Assembly: GCF_003788635.1 (NCBI RefSeq)
Contig: NZ_AYKH01000042.1
Location: 97,561-161,560 of the forward strand
Direction of reading: 5' to 3'
Source: Salinisphaera orenii subsp. orenii MK-B5
GTDB taxonomy: Bacteria > Pseudomonadota > Gammaproteobacteria > Nevskiales > Salinisphaeraceae
DNA length: 64,000 bases
Shown here: positions 1 through 8,945 of the stretch, one piece after another
Numbering within the stretch: position 1 is the first letter of the stretch
How the letters are laid out: the number at the start of each line of letters is the position of its first letter
The notes under the pieces: model-generated
The model's input: the letters and a program-made list of their open reading frames with translations, nothing else
What the model was told of the DNA's origin: nothing
Database searches by the model: none
Program-made: the position numbers and the translations under genes

Positions 1-1
1 G

Positions 2-1084
2 CTAGAGCCTATCTCCCGGCTCGCCGGCGACCTCGAGCACGAGCCGGCCGGACGCCGTGTTGGCCTCCATCCGGCGGTGCAGCTCGGCCGCCGCCGACAG
101 CGGCAGCGCCTCGCCGACATCCACGGCCAGCTCGCCGGCCGAGATCATGGCCAGCGCGTCCGCGAGTTCGGCCGTGGTGCAGGATTTCGTGCCGACCAGG
201 CTGATTTCCTTGAGGATGAAGTGGGCCGGCCGGATCTCGGCGGGCAGCCCTTCCACATTGCCGAGCATCACCACCCGGCCGCCGTTGCGTACGGCATGGA
301 TGGAGGCCGATAGCGTCGCGGCACCGACGATCTCGATGACGGCGTCCGCCCCGCGCCCGCCGGTCAGCCGCTTGACCTCGCGGGCGAAATCCAGCGCCGG
401 GGCGACGACCACGTCGTTCGCGCCCGCCGCCTCCAGATCGGCGCGGCGACGGGCGCTCGACGTGACCGCGATCACGCGAACGCCGAGCTGTCTCGCGAGC
501 CGCATCGCGTGGATACCGACGCCGCCACTAGCGCCCGTGAGCACCACGGTCTCGCCGCGCTGCAGCCGCGCGCGCGTGACCAGGGCGTGATAGGCGGTGC
601 CGACCGTGCAGATGACCACGGCGGCGGCCTTCAGGCTCACGCCGTCGGGCACCGGCACGAGGGTATCGGCGCGCACGCGCACGTATTCGGCATAGCCGCC
701 ATCGACGTCCTCGCCGAGAAAACGCGGCCGCTCGTCGAGACACAGGGCCTGATTGCCGGCATCGCAGGCGGCACAGCCGCCGCAGCCGGTGTAGATCATG
801 CTCATCACGCGCGCACCCTCGGCCACGCCGGCGACCGCGTCGCCCACGGCCACCACGTGGCCGCTGACCTGATGGCCGAGGATGACGGGCAGATCGATCC
901 TGGGGAACGCACCGGCCCGGGTGAGCAGATCGTGCCGGCAGACGCCGCAGTAGGCCACCCGTATCAGGACGTCCTGCGCGCCCAGGCTCGGCAGCGGCAC
1001 GCGCACGCTCTCGAGAACCTCCGGCCCGCCGAACCGCGCCATGCGCACGGCCGCCATGGTCTCGGGCAGCGTCGCCGCGCTCAT
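2..1084 (-). CDS. Zinc-dependent medium-chain alcohol dehydrogenase
   Basis: Medium-chain dehydrogenase/reductase of 360 residues, complete up to the window edge. Visible catalytic-zinc ligands are Cys46, His71 and probably Cys159; four structural-zinc cysteines sit at 101, 104, 107 and 115 (C-x2-C-x2-C-x7-C). A GASGGVG Rossmann motif near 184-190 should bind NAD(P)H. The ATG overlaps the stop of the upstream ligase gene (ATGA), so the two are probably translationally coupled; this is the last visible gene of the operon fed by the operator at 6107-6121. The subfamily includes acryloyl-CoA reductases and hydroxyacyl-CoA or alcohol dehydrogenases; the substrate cannot be read from sequence. A role on an intermediate of the same acyl-CoA pathway is inferred from context. 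Confidence 0.88.
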   Translation of the reverse strand: MSAATLPETMAAVRMARFGGPEVLESVRVPLPSLGAQDVLIRVAYCGVCRHDLLTRAGAFPRIDLPVILGHQVSGHVVAVGDAVAGVAEGARVMSMIYTGCGGCAACDAGNQALCLDERPRFLGEDVDGGYAEYVRVRADTLVPVPDGVSLKAAAVVICTVGTAYHALVTRARLQRGETVVLTGASGGVGIHAMRLARQLGVRVIAVTSSARRRADLEAAGANDVVVAPALDFAREVKRLTGGRGADAVIEIVGAATLSASIHAVRNGGRVVMLGNVEGLPAEIRPAHFILKEISLVGTKSCTTAELADALAMISAGELAVDVGEALPLSAAAELHRRMEANTASGRLVLEVAGEPGDRL

Positions 1085-2694
1085 GACGACACCCCCGCGT
1101 CGATCTCGGCCTGCGCCTGCTCGCGCAGCTTGGCCTTCTGGATCTTGACGCCGTTCGCGCTCGGCGTGGTCGGAAACGCCTCGGTCGCGATCAGCCGGAC
1201 TGGCACCTTGTACTTGGCCATGTCCGCCTGGCAGGCGGCGATGATCGACTCCGCATCCAGATGATGGCCCTCGGAGACGATCACCCAGGCCACCGGCCGC
1301 GGCCCGCGTTCGGTGTCCACGGCGACCACCTGGGCCTGGTCGATCGCATCGAAGGACTCCAGATAGGCCTCGATCTCGCGCGGGTTCACCAGAAACCCGC
1401 CGAGGCGCAGCGTGTCGCCCAGCCGGGCCAGATAGACGAAGGTGTCGCCTGACTCCATATAGCCGAGATCGCCGGTGCGCACGAAGCCGTCGTCGGTGAA
1501 GGTCTTGGCGTTCGCCTCGTCGTTGCCGAGATAGCCGACCATGACGTGCGGCCCGCCCACCTCGATCTCGCCCGATTCGCCGGGGCCGAGCAGCCGGCCG
1601 GTCTCGGTGTCGCGCACGCGCACACGCGTGTCCGGCGAGGACGGCGTGCCACCACCCACCGCCCAGCGCTCCGGTCCCGAGCCCGCCGCCGCATAGACCA
1701 TCAGCGCCTGCACCTCCGAGGCGCCGTAGGTCTGAAACAGCTTGATGCCCAGCGCGTGGGCCCGATCGACCAGCGCGGCGGCGTCGGCGCTGAAATTGGC
1801 GAAGGCCCCTTCCCGCAGCGTGGCGATGCGCGAGACCGGCTCGGCCGCGTCGAGGATGCGCCGGAACATCTCGTCGGCACCGTTGGTGTGCGTGACGCCG
1901 TGACGCTCGATCGCCGCGACCGCCGCCCCGGCCTCGAAGGCGGGCAGCAGCACGGTGGGCCGGCCCGCCGCGAACGCGCCCATCACGGTGTTGAACCCGA
2001 ACACGCCGCAGTACGGCAGCATCGCCAGGACCACGGTATCGGCCGCACCGCGATAGCCGAAGGCATCCGCCGCCGCGAGCGCGTGGTGGACGAGCGCGGC
2101 CTGCCGGTGGGTGACGAGCTTGGGCGCCGAGGTCGTGCCCGAGGAGGTGAAGATCATGCAGGGCGCATCCGGCGTGCCCTCGTCGCGCGCATGCTCGCCA
2201 TGCGCGTCGAGCGCGGCGTAGCTCGCAAGGCTGCGTCCCGCGTAGCAATCGCCCGCCGGCGTCTCGCCGACCAGCACGAGGGTCTCGAGTGCGGCCAGCG
2301 CTTCGTCGTCGCAGTCGGCGATCAGCGCGAGGCAATCGATCTCGCCCAGCGTCGGCGGCAGCACCAGCGCGCGTGCGCCAGAGCGACCCACGATGTCCTC
2401 GACCTCGTGGCGCCGGTACTTGGTGTTGATCGCCACCGCCACCGCGCCCAGGCGCGCCAGCGCGAATTCGAGCTCGATCCACGCCGGATCGTTGCCCAGC
2501 CAGACCGCCACCCGGTCGCCGGGACCGATGCCGAGCCGCGCCAGGCCCGCGGCCACGCGGCGCACCCGGGCCGCGACCTCGGCGTAGGTGATGCGAGTGT
2601 CGCCCTGGATCAGGGCGGGGTCGTCGCCGCCGTCCGCCACGCGGGCGTCGAGCAGCTCGTTCAGCGTTCCGGCGTGCGCCGTGCCTACTGCCAT
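1081..2694 (-). CDS. Acyl-CoA synthetase (AMP-forming, ANL superfamily)
   Basis: A 537-residue AMP-binding enzyme that would activate a free carboxylic acid to its acyl-CoA through an acyl-adenylate. The phosphate-binding loop IFTSSGTTSAPK is at about 181-192, and a C-terminal domain ends with the catalytic-lysine region (NGVKIQKAK, about 20 residues from the end). Start at 2694 gives the normal family N-terminus and is preceded by GAGTGAGGAT; an in-frame start at 2757 would add 21 unlike residues. Its stop overlaps the dehydrogenase start downstream. It lies between an SDR and an alcohol dehydrogenase in a minus-strand operon with two acyl-CoA dehydrogenases. Resemblance is to medium-chain or cyclic-acid CoA ligases; the exact acid is unknown. 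Confidence 0.9.
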   Translation of the reverse strand: MAVGTAHAGTLNELLDARVADGGDDPALIQGDTRITYAEVAARVRRVAAGLARLGIGPGDRVAVWLGNDPAWIELEFALARLGAVAVAINTKYRRHEVEDIVGRSGARALVLPPTLGEIDCLALIADCDDEALAALETLVLVGETPAGDCYAGRSLASYAALDAHGEHARDEGTPDAPCMIFTSSGTTSAPKLVTHRQAALVHHALAAADAFGYRGAADTVVLAMLPYCGVFGFNTVMGAFAAGRPTVLLPAFEAGAAVAAIERHGVTHTNGADEMFRRILDAAEPVSRIATLREGAFANFSADAAALVDRAHALGIKLFQTYGASEVQALMVYAAAGSGPERWAVGGGTPSSPDTRVRVRDTETGRLLGPGESGEIEVGGPHVMVGYLGNDEANAKTFTDDGFVRTGDLGYMESGDTFVYLARLGDTLRLGGFLVNPREIEAYLESFDAIDQAQVVAVDTERGPRPVAWVIVSEGHHLDAESIIAACQADMAKYKVPVRLIATEAFPTTPSANGVKIQKAKLREQAQAEIDAGVSS

Positions 2695-2793
2695 ATCCTC
2701 ACTCCGATATCTCGCACGGGCCGGGCTTCGTTGTGATTGGTTCGCCCGTGGCCCCAATGAAGACGGCCGGCGCAGCGGCCGGCCGTCGATCGG

Positions 2794-3708
2794 TCACACC
2801 GGATCCCAGGAGAAGACTTCGCCGGAGACCTCCAGCGGATAGAACTGGCCCTGGAGCGCCGGCATGGCCTCGCTCGCGATGGTCTCCGGGTCCCAGCCCT
2901 CGCTGCGATGGATGCCGCGCAGCGGCCGGCTCTGGCCCATCAGGAAGATCTCGTTGCCGCGGGCGGCGAAGATCTGGCCGGAGACATCGGCCGCCCGGTC
3001 GCTGGCCAGATAGGTCGCCAGCACCGCGACCTTGTCCGGGGTCATGGATTTGAGCTTATCGACGCGCGCCTGCTGCTCCGGCGTATCCGTCGGGATCGAG
3101 CCGATCATGCGCGACCAGGCGAAGGGGCTGATGCAGTTGGAGCGGACGTTGAAGGCGGCCATGTCGAGCGCGATGGACTTCGACAGCGAGGCGATCCCGG
3201 CCTTGGCGGCCGAATAGTTAGCCTGACCGCGGTTGCCGATCAGCCCCGACGTCGACGTCATGTGCACATAGGCGCCGGCTTCCTGCTGACGGAAGATCGG
3301 CGCGGCCGCCCGGGAGACGTTGAAGGTGCCGTGCAGATGCACGTCGATGACCGCCTTCCACTCGTCCGGATCCATCTTGTGGAACATGCGGTCGCGCAGG
3401 ATGCCGGCGTTGTTGATCACCGCGTCCAGCCGGCCGAAGGTGTCCATGGCAGTGGCGATGATGTTCGAAGCACTTGCATAGTCGGCCACGTTGTCGGTGT
3501 TGGCCACCGCCCGGCCGCCGGCGGCCTCGATCTCGTCGACCACGGCCTGGGCCGCGGACTGGTCGGTGCCGTCACCCGACACGCTGGTGCCGAGATCGTT
3601 GACCACCACGGCCGCGCCGTCGGCGGCCATCTCGAGCGCGATCGCCTTGCCGATGCCGCCGCCGGCACCGGTGACCACGGCCACGCGTTGTTCGATCGGA
3701 TCCGTCAT
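2794..3708 (-). CDS. SDR dehydrogenase, MFE-2-like 3-hydroxyacyl-CoA dehydrogenase
   Basis: Classical short-chain dehydrogenase/reductase, 304 residues, longer than the usual 250. The TGAGGGIG cofactor loop is at 13-20, an NDLG segment follows the second strand, NNAG is near 100 and the YSAAK active site near 173. The NDLG segment, the insert with Gly-Asp-Gly-Thr and the extended C-terminus resemble the (3R)-hydroxyacyl-CoA dehydrogenase domain of peroxisomal multifunctional enzyme 2 and its bacterial stand-alone relatives. It would oxidise a 3-hydroxyacyl-CoA with NAD+. Start ATG follows GAGGAGAGAAC. About 100 bp separates it from the ligase gene and about 40 bp from the dehydrogenase gene upstream, so one operon is likely. 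Confidence 0.88.
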   Translation of the reverse strand: MTDPIEQRVAVVTGAGGGIGKAIALEMAADGAAVVVNDLGTSVSGDGTDQSAAQAVVDEIEAAGGRAVANTDNVADYASASNIIATAMDTFGRLDAVINNAGILRDRMFHKMDPDEWKAVIDVHLHGTFNVSRAAAPIFRQQEAGAYVHMTSTSGLIGNRGQANYSAAKAGIASLSKSIALDMAAFNVRSNCISPFAWSRMIGSIPTDTPEQQARVDKLKSMTPDKVAVLATYLASDRAADVSGQIFAARGNEIFLMGQSRPLRGIHRSEGWDPETIASEAMPALQGQFYPLEVSGEVFSWDPV

Positions 3709-3751
3709 GTTCTCTCCTCGATTGGAAAAGCGGTTGCGGTGAGCCGCGCCG

Positions 3752-4906
3752 TCACTCCGGCAGTCGCAGGACCTGCTTGGCCAGAATGTTGCGCTGGATT
3801 TCGTTGGAGCCGCCGTAGATGGTGGTAGGCAGGCAGCCGAAATAGAGGTTGAGCACGTCGACCGACGCGTCCTCGCCGATCGCCTGGCCCTCGACGAGCG
3901 GCGCCTCGCCGTCGGCGGCCTGGACCGCGAGCTCGGCGATCCGGCTGTAGGTTTCCGTGCCCCAGATCTTCAGCCAGGAGATATCAGCCCCCAGCGTCTC
4001 GCCGCCGCGCACCTGGGCGGCGAACGACTCGAAGGCCTCGGAGAGGTCGGCCACATCGAGGGCCAGCTTCGTGAACTCGGCGGAGAACGCCGGATCGTCG
4101 TGCAGCCCGCGGGCTTCGGCGAAGGCATCCAGCCGGCCGAGCGCGTTCTGGGACTGCTTGGGGCTGCCCAGGAACAGCCGCTCGAAGCCGAGCAGCGCCT
4201 TGGCCATGGTCCAGCCCTCGTTGACGTTGCCGACGAGGTTGTCCTTGGGCACGCGGACGTTGTCGAAGAAGACCTCGCAGAATTCCTCGTGGCCGGCGAT
4301 GTTCTCGATCGGCCGGATGGTGATGCCGGGCGTGTCCAGATCGACCAGCAGGAAGCTGATGCCCTGCTGCTTGCGCTCGGCCTGCGGGTCGGTGCGGGCC
4401 AGCAGGAAGATATGGGTCGCATCCTGGGCCAGCGTGGTCCAGGTCTTCTGGCCGTTGACCACCCAGTGGTCGCCGTCGTCGTCGGCCTGGGTGCGAAGAC
4501 TGGCCAGATCGGAACCCGAGTTCGGCTCGGAATAGCCCTGGCACCAGATGTTGTCCCAGCTCAGGATCTTCGGCAGGTACTTCTCGCGCTGCTCCGGGGT
4601 GCCGTAGCGGATCAACAGCGGGCCGACCATGACCACGCCCTGATCGGGCGCGCGGGCCACGCCGATGCGCTCCTGCTCCTCGGTGAAGATGAGCTGCTTG
4701 GACGGCGACAGACCCACGCCGCCGTGCTCGGCCGGCCAGCCGGGCGCGGTCCAGCCGGCCTCGGCGCGCTTGAGATACCAGTCGCTGACTTCGTGCCAGC
4801 GCAGCCGGCGCGAGGGATGGCGCAGCGCCTTCGGGTACTCGGCTTCCAGATAGGTACGGATCTCGCAGCGGAAGGCCGCGTCGTCCATGGCGTTCCAGTC
4901 GGTCAT
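3752..4906 (-). CDS. Acyl-CoA dehydrogenase, large-subunit type
   Basis: Full-length acyl-CoA dehydrogenase of 384 residues, introducing a 2,3-double bond into an acyl-CoA with FAD. Recognisable are QGYSEPNSGSDLASLRT (FAD/substrate loop, about 118-134), the WVVNGQKTWTT strand near 148-158 and the C-terminal IYGGSNEIQRN segment. The position that carries the catalytic Glu in medium-chain enzymes (IYEGT) is Gly, as in family members whose base lies elsewhere. Start follows AAGGAGAACGAG. A second, smaller dehydrogenase gene starts upstream with only 10 bp between them; such PimC/PimD- or FadE-like pairs are known to form heteromeric dehydrogenases, so a two-subunit enzyme is inferred here. Confidence 0.92.
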   Translation of the reverse strand: MTDWNAMDDAAFRCEIRTYLEAEYPKALRHPSRRLRWHEVSDWYLKRAEAGWTAPGWPAEHGGVGLSPSKQLIFTEEQERIGVARAPDQGVVMVGPLLIRYGTPEQREKYLPKILSWDNIWCQGYSEPNSGSDLASLRTQADDDGDHWVVNGQKTWTTLAQDATHIFLLARTDPQAERKQQGISFLLVDLDTPGITIRPIENIAGHEEFCEVFFDNVRVPKDNLVGNVNEGWTMAKALLGFERLFLGSPKQSQNALGRLDAFAEARGLHDDPAFSAEFTKLALDVADLSEAFESFAAQVRGGETLGADISWLKIWGTETYSRIAELAVQAADGEAPLVEGQAIGEDASVDVLNLYFGCLPTTIYGGSNEIQRNILAKQVLRLPE

Positions 4907-4916
4907 CTCGTTCTCC

Positions 4917-6044
4917 TTACGCGGCCGCGCGGGTCAGGCGGGCGTATTCGCGGCGCTGGGCGTCGGCATTGCCGAGCCAAGCGGCCAGCGACAGCACGCG
5001 GCGCAGGTAGACGCCGACGTTGGCCTCCTCGGTGTAGCCGATCGCCCCGTGCAGCTGCACGGCCTGGCGTCCGATGATCAGCGCAGCCTCCGAACAGCGC
5101 GCCTTGGCGCGGGCCGCCGCACGCTGCAGATCGACCGGGTCGGCGTCGCTGTCGAAGGCGCGCACCGCCTGGCGCAGCGCGTTGCGCATCAGCTCGCGCT
5201 GGATGTACAGATCGACCGCGCGATGGCGCAGCGCCTGAAAGCTCGACAGCGCCTGACCGAACTGCTTGCGCGAGGCGAGATAGTCCTGGGTCTGTTCGAA
5301 CAGCGCGCCGGCCAGACCGAACAGTTCGGCACTGGCCGCGACCCGGGCCACGCTCAGCCCGCGCGTGAGTGCGCCATCACCCGCGCCGACGCCGGCCAGC
5401 CGGCGCGCGTCGTCGAGCGAAACGCCGTCGAACGTGAGTGCGAGCACGGCGTGGCCATCGACCCGGGGCTGCGTCTCGACCGACAGGCCCGGCGCGTCGC
5501 GCTCGATGGCGTACAGGGCCACGCCGTCGGGCCCGCCCACGGCGACGACGAAGACATCGGCCTCGGCCGGGGTCACCAGAGCACGCCGGCCCGTCAATCG
5601 ACCGGAGCCGCCGTCGGCCGGCACGCTCGCCGGGCCTTCCTGCCCACGCGCCTGGGCCTCATCCTGCCAGGCGACCGCCACCAGGCGTTCGCCGGACGCG
5701 GTCGCCGCCAGCAGCTCGCCGGCATGGTCGGCGTCGCATCCGGCCAGCACGGCCTGGGCGAAGACGGTATCGACCAGCGGCTCGGGGGCACAGTCGCGCC
5801 CCAGCCCCTCGGCGACCACCGCGAGTTCGCCCACGCCGAGGCCGAGCCCGCCGGCGGCTTCGGGCACGAGGATGCCCAGCCAGCCGAGATCGGCCATCTC
5901 CGACCAGGCCGCGCGGTCCAGCCCGGCGGCCTCGGCCTTGAGCCGGCGCGCCCGGGCGATGCCGCGGCCCTCGCCGGCGAAGCCGGCCACCGAGTCGGCG
6001 AGCATCCGCCGTTCGTCCTGCGAATCATCCATCAGTGCGCTCAT
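4917..6044 (-). CDS. Acyl-CoA dehydrogenase, small-subunit type
   Basis: Acyl-CoA dehydrogenase-fold protein of 375 residues. The N-terminal helical domain (DERRMLADSVAGF) and C-terminal helices (QAVQLHGAIGYTEE) are clear, but the middle beta-domain is divergent and lacks the usual T-E-P-x-x-G-S-D loop, as in the small subunits of paired dehydrogenases. It is the first gene of the minus-strand operon 6044-2; a 15-bp palindrome (6107-6121) lies 63 bp upstream of the ATG, and GGAGG is about 11 bases before it. Adjacency to the large-subunit gene suggests a heterotetramer. Substrate unknown. Confidence 0.88.
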   Translation of the reverse strand: MSALMDDSQDERRMLADSVAGFAGEGRGIARARRLKAEAAGLDRAAWSEMADLGWLGILVPEAAGGLGLGVGELAVVAEGLGRDCAPEPLVDTVFAQAVLAGCDADHAGELLAATASGERLVAVAWQDEAQARGQEGPASVPADGGSGRLTGRRALVTPAEADVFVVAVGGPDGVALYAIERDAPGLSVETQPRVDGHAVLALTFDGVSLDDARRLAGVGAGDGALTRGLSVARVAASAELFGLAGALFEQTQDYLASRKQFGQALSSFQALRHRAVDLYIQRELMRNALRQAVRAFDSDADPVDLQRAAARAKARCSEAALIIGRQAVQLHGAIGYTEEANVGVYLRRVLSLAAWLGNADAQRREYARLTRAAA

Positions 6045-6106
6045 GCGGGCGACATCCTCCAGAGCTGGAACGGGAACGCCGGGGCGGCGTCGCCGAATTG
6101 TCTATG

Positions 6107-6121
6107 CGTATACCGTGTACA
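6107..6121 (-). promoter_or_regulatory. GntR/FadR-like palindromic operator, copy A
   Basis: Read on the minus strand the site is TGTACACGGTATACG: two 7-base arms around one central base, two mismatches from the perfect copy at 23450-23464. CATAGA, a possible -10 box, follows immediately toward the 6044-2 operon. The form (short arms, single central base) is that of FadR-type GntR operators; the regulator's identity is inference. Confidence 0.7.
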
Positions 6122-6132
6122 GAAAGCCGACT

Positions 6133-7869
6133 TTAGGCGCAGGCGGGCTCGGGCGCCAGTGACAGCGCCTGGTCGCGGCTCATCGGCGCCTCGGCCAGCA
6201 GGCACTGCACGAGCTCGGCGTCGGGCGCGTCCACGGCCAGCGGATCGCGCGGCAGGACCCGGTGCGTGAGCACCAGCCACGCGAGCGCGAGCCGGCGCCA
6301 GTCGCCTTCGCTGCGGCTGGCCTCCCAGGCCAGGAACACCGCGGAGGCGACGTGATACAGCCCGCTGGCCGCCACGCGCGTATCGATGGTGGCGTCCTTG
6401 TTCTCGACCACGCGCATCACCGCCCGCTCGGCGCGCTCGAGCGCGTCGTCAAAGACTCCGCGCGCCGCCGCCGGCAGCTCGACCGCATCGAGGCACTCGT
6501 GCAGATAGGGCACGAGTGTGGCCAGCGTGTCCTCGCGTTTGATCGAGCGGATCACGTCGAGTGCGACGATGTTGCTGGTGCCCTCCCAGATCGAGCCCAG
6601 ATGGGCATCGCGCAGCACCCGCGCATCGGAGAACTCCTCGATGTAGCCACAGCCGCCGCGCACTTCCATGCCGTCGCCGGCGACCTTGCGCGCGTCGCGG
6701 GTGGTGCGGAATTTCATCAGCGGCGTCAGGATGCGCAGCAGTTTCTGCGCACGGGCATCGCCGCCGTCCGCCCGGCGCAGCACGTCGGCGGTGTGGAAGG
6801 CCATGGAGCGGCCCTGCTCGGCCGGCGTCATCAGCTTGAGCAGCGTGCGCCACATCAGCGGCAGGTCGACGAGCTTGTGGCCGAAGGCCTCGCGGTGGCG
6901 GGCGAAGAACAGCGCCTCGTTGAGCGCCCGCCGCATCAGCCCCGCCGAGCGCACGCCGTTGGACAGACGCGACATGTTGATCATGTCGGTCATCTGCTTG
7001 AAGCCGCTGCCCGGCTCGCCGACGACATACGCCTCGGCGCCGTCGAGGGTGATCTCGCCGCTGGCCATCGAGCGCGTGCCGAGCTTGTCCTTGAGCCGGA
7101 TCAGGCGATAGTCGTTGAGTTCACCGTCGGCCTTGTGCCGCGGCAGCAGGAACAGTGTCAGGCCTTTCGTGCCCTCGCCACCGTCGACCGGACGGGCCAG
7201 CACCATGGCCAGGCCGGCGTCGGCGTTGGAGCAGAACCACTTGTCGCCGTAAAGCTTCCAGACGCCGTTCTCCTCGCGCGCCTCGGTGGAGATGCGGCCG
7301 ACGTCCGAACCGGCGTCCTGCTCGGTCATGAACATCGCGCCCTGGCACAGGGCCTCGAAATCCTGCGTGGTCAGATCGTCGAAGAAACGATCGACCAGCG
7401 CCGGGTCGCCGAACTTGGCCAGCGTACGCGTGAGCGCGTCGGTCATGCTCAGCGGACAGCACAGCCCGAACTCGGCCTGCACGAACAGGTAGGTCAGGCC
7501 GTACTTGACGATCGGCGGCCACTTCTCCGGCCAGTCGAACACGCCGGGCCGGTGCGACATGGCGGCGAGGCCGAAATGCTCGAAGGCATAGCGCTCGAGC
7601 TGCACGTAGGCCGGGTGCTTGTCGATGCCGTTGCGCGGCGAGGCGTTACGGTGGCGCACCGCGAGCGTCGGCTTGTGCTTGTCGGCGGTCAGCGCGAGCT
7701 GCTCGAGCTCGTCGCCGACCAGCGCGCCGAGCTCCTCGAAGCGCGGCTCGACGTGGGCCACCTCCGCCGGGCGCGCGTAGATGCGCAGCAGCCGGGCGAA
7801 GTCCGGGTCGGCAGCATAAGCGTTCTCGCCCGCGCTGTCGGGAATGTTTCGGTAGATCGCCTGCGCCAT
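6133..7869 (-). CDS. AidB-like acyl-CoA dehydrogenase
   Basis: Long acyl-CoA dehydrogenase of 578 residues; ordinary members have about 380. The extra N-terminal region and the sequence FMTEQDAGSDVGRIST (near 174-189) place it with AidB and related long dehydrogenases. The catalytic Glu is present in IWEGTSNI near the C-terminal part, followed by the extended C-terminal helical domain. AidB itself is a DNA-damage-inducible protein, but relatives in catabolic clusters act as ordinary acyl-CoA dehydrogenases, and context argues for the latter here. Ribosome-binding site is weak (GAGCGAG). It is transcribed alone or read through into the downstream operon; its own operator (7975-7989) is shared with the divergent hydratase gene. 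Confidence 0.88.
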   Translation of the reverse strand: MAQAIYRNIPDSAGENAYAADPDFARLLRIYARPAEVAHVEPRFEELGALVGDELEQLALTADKHKPTLAVRHRNASPRNGIDKHPAYVQLERYAFEHFGLAAMSHRPGVFDWPEKWPPIVKYGLTYLFVQAEFGLCCPLSMTDALTRTLAKFGDPALVDRFFDDLTTQDFEALCQGAMFMTEQDAGSDVGRISTEAREENGVWKLYGDKWFCSNADAGLAMVLARPVDGGEGTKGLTLFLLPRHKADGELNDYRLIRLKDKLGTRSMASGEITLDGAEAYVVGEPGSGFKQMTDMINMSRLSNGVRSAGLMRRALNEALFFARHREAFGHKLVDLPLMWRTLLKLMTPAEQGRSMAFHTADVLRRADGGDARAQKLLRILTPLMKFRTTRDARKVAGDGMEVRGGCGYIEEFSDARVLRDAHLGSIWEGTSNIVALDVIRSIKREDTLATLVPYLHECLDAVELPAAARGVFDDALERAERAVMRVVENKDATIDTRVAASGLYHVASAVFLAWEASRSEGDWRRLALAWLVLTHRVLPRDPLAVDAPDAELVQCLLAEAPMSRDQALSLAPEPACA

Positions 7870-7974
7870 GGTCTGCTCGCTCGTCGGTACGGCCGATGAA
7901 GGTCAAGACAACGCGCACCGTCGCCGCAACGCGGCAGCGGGCATGCGGACTCGCTGTCATTGCCATCCAATTTA

Positions 7975-7989
7975 TGTATACGGTACACT
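7975..7989 (-). promoter_or_regulatory. GntR/FadR-like palindromic operator, copy B
   Basis: Minus-strand reading AGTGTACCGTATACA, followed by CATAAA-type bases toward the AidB-like gene (start 7869). It sits in the 230-bp divergent gap 7870-8099. On the plus strand TTGCCA (7960-7965) and TACACT (7984-7989), 18 bp apart, could be a promoter for the hydratase cluster overlapping the same site, so one regulator could control both directions. Confidence 0.65.
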
Positions 7990-8099
7990 GTGTTCATATT
8001 CAGGGCAATAGCGTGCATCATGAGTCACTGGCGCACGATCGGATTGCCGACCACCGAGGCCCGGCACAGGCTTCACGCAGCACAGGACCGCCCCGACCC

Positions 8100-8945
8100 A
8101 TGAGCACAGACAACCCCCGCGACTGGATCGGCAACGGCGAACGCTGCGAGGACGACCTCGCCCCCGCGCTGGCCGACCGCATCGCCGCCACCTTCGGCGC
8201 GCCGCGGCCCGAGCCCGGCCAGGCCCTGCCGCATCTGTGGCACTGGGCCTTCTTTCAGATCCCGGTCGACGCCGAAGGCCTGGGCGCCGACGGCCATCCC
8301 GCCCGGGGCGGCTTTCTGCCGCCGGCGCACGGCCGCAACCGCATGTGGGCCGGCGGCCGGCTGTGGTTTCACGCGCCGCTGTGGGTCGGTGAGCCGGCCG
8401 TGCGCGAATCGGAGATCACCGACATACAGGAGAAGCAGGGCCGCAGCGGCGCCCTGCTGTTCGTGACCGTGCGCCACCGCTATCGCCAGGCCGCAGCGGT
8501 CGCCGTCGAGGAAGAGCAGGACATCGTCTATCGCGAGCCGAGCGCGCCGCGACTGAGCCTCGACCGGCCCATGCCGGACCCCGACTGGTCGGAGACGATC
8601 ACGCCGGACCCGACCCTGCTGTTCCGCTATTCCGCGGTGACCTTCAACAGCCACCGGATCCATTACGACTGGCCCTACGTCACCGACGCCGAAGGCTATC
8701 CGGGGCTGGTGGTGCACGGCCCGCTGATTGCCACCACCCTGCTGCACGCCTTCGCCCGCGCCCATCCGGGCGCGCGCATCGACACGTTCGCCTTCCGCGG
8801 CCTGCGTCCGCTGATCGCACCCGCGCCGTTCATGGCCCGGGGCGTGATCGAATCCCCGGGCGCGGCGCGGCTGTGGGCCGCCAACGACAACGGCCCCGCG
8901 CACGAGGCCGAACTGACCTTCACGGAGCAGACCCAAGATGATTGA
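8100..8945 (+). CDS. ich: MaoC/FAS1-type dehydratase, itaconyl-CoA hydratase candidate
   Basis: Protein of 281 residues of the double hot-dog hydratase family that includes mesaconyl-C4-CoA and itaconyl-CoA hydratases. The N-terminal half carries PHLWHWAFF; the second half holds the catalytic MaoC-like segment FNSHRIHYDWPYV (near 183-195) and PGLVVHGPLIATTLL. In Pseudomonas aeruginosa the homologous Ich (PA0878) adds water to itaconyl-CoA to give citramalyl-CoA. The gene order here (hydratase, dehydrogenase, PrpD, class III CoA-transferase, CitE lyase) matches PA0878-PA0883 except for one missing gene, which is the main reason for the name. Start chosen at 8100 by homology; the ribosome site is poor. 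An in-frame start at 7896 would add 68 unlike residues. Confidence 0.8.
   Translation: MSTDNPRDWIGNGERCEDDLAPALADRIAATFGAPRPEPGQALPHLWHWAFFQIPVDAEGLGADGHPARGGFLPPAHGRNRMWAGGRLWFHAPLWVGEPAVRESEITDIQEKQGRSGALLFVTVRHRYRQAAAVAVEEEQDIVYREPSAPRLSLDRPMPDPDWSETITPDPTLLFRYSAVTFNSHRIHYDWPYVTDAEGYPGLVVHGPLIATTLLHAFARAHPGARIDTFAFRGLRPLIAPAPFMARGVIESPGAARLWAANDNGPAHEAELTFTEQTQDD

Noticed and set aside
1085..2482. Upstream in-frame extension of the alcohol dehydrogenase to 826 residues
   Set aside because: The added part is an out-of-frame reading of the acyl-CoA ligase gene; the ATGA overlap gives a proper start at 1084.
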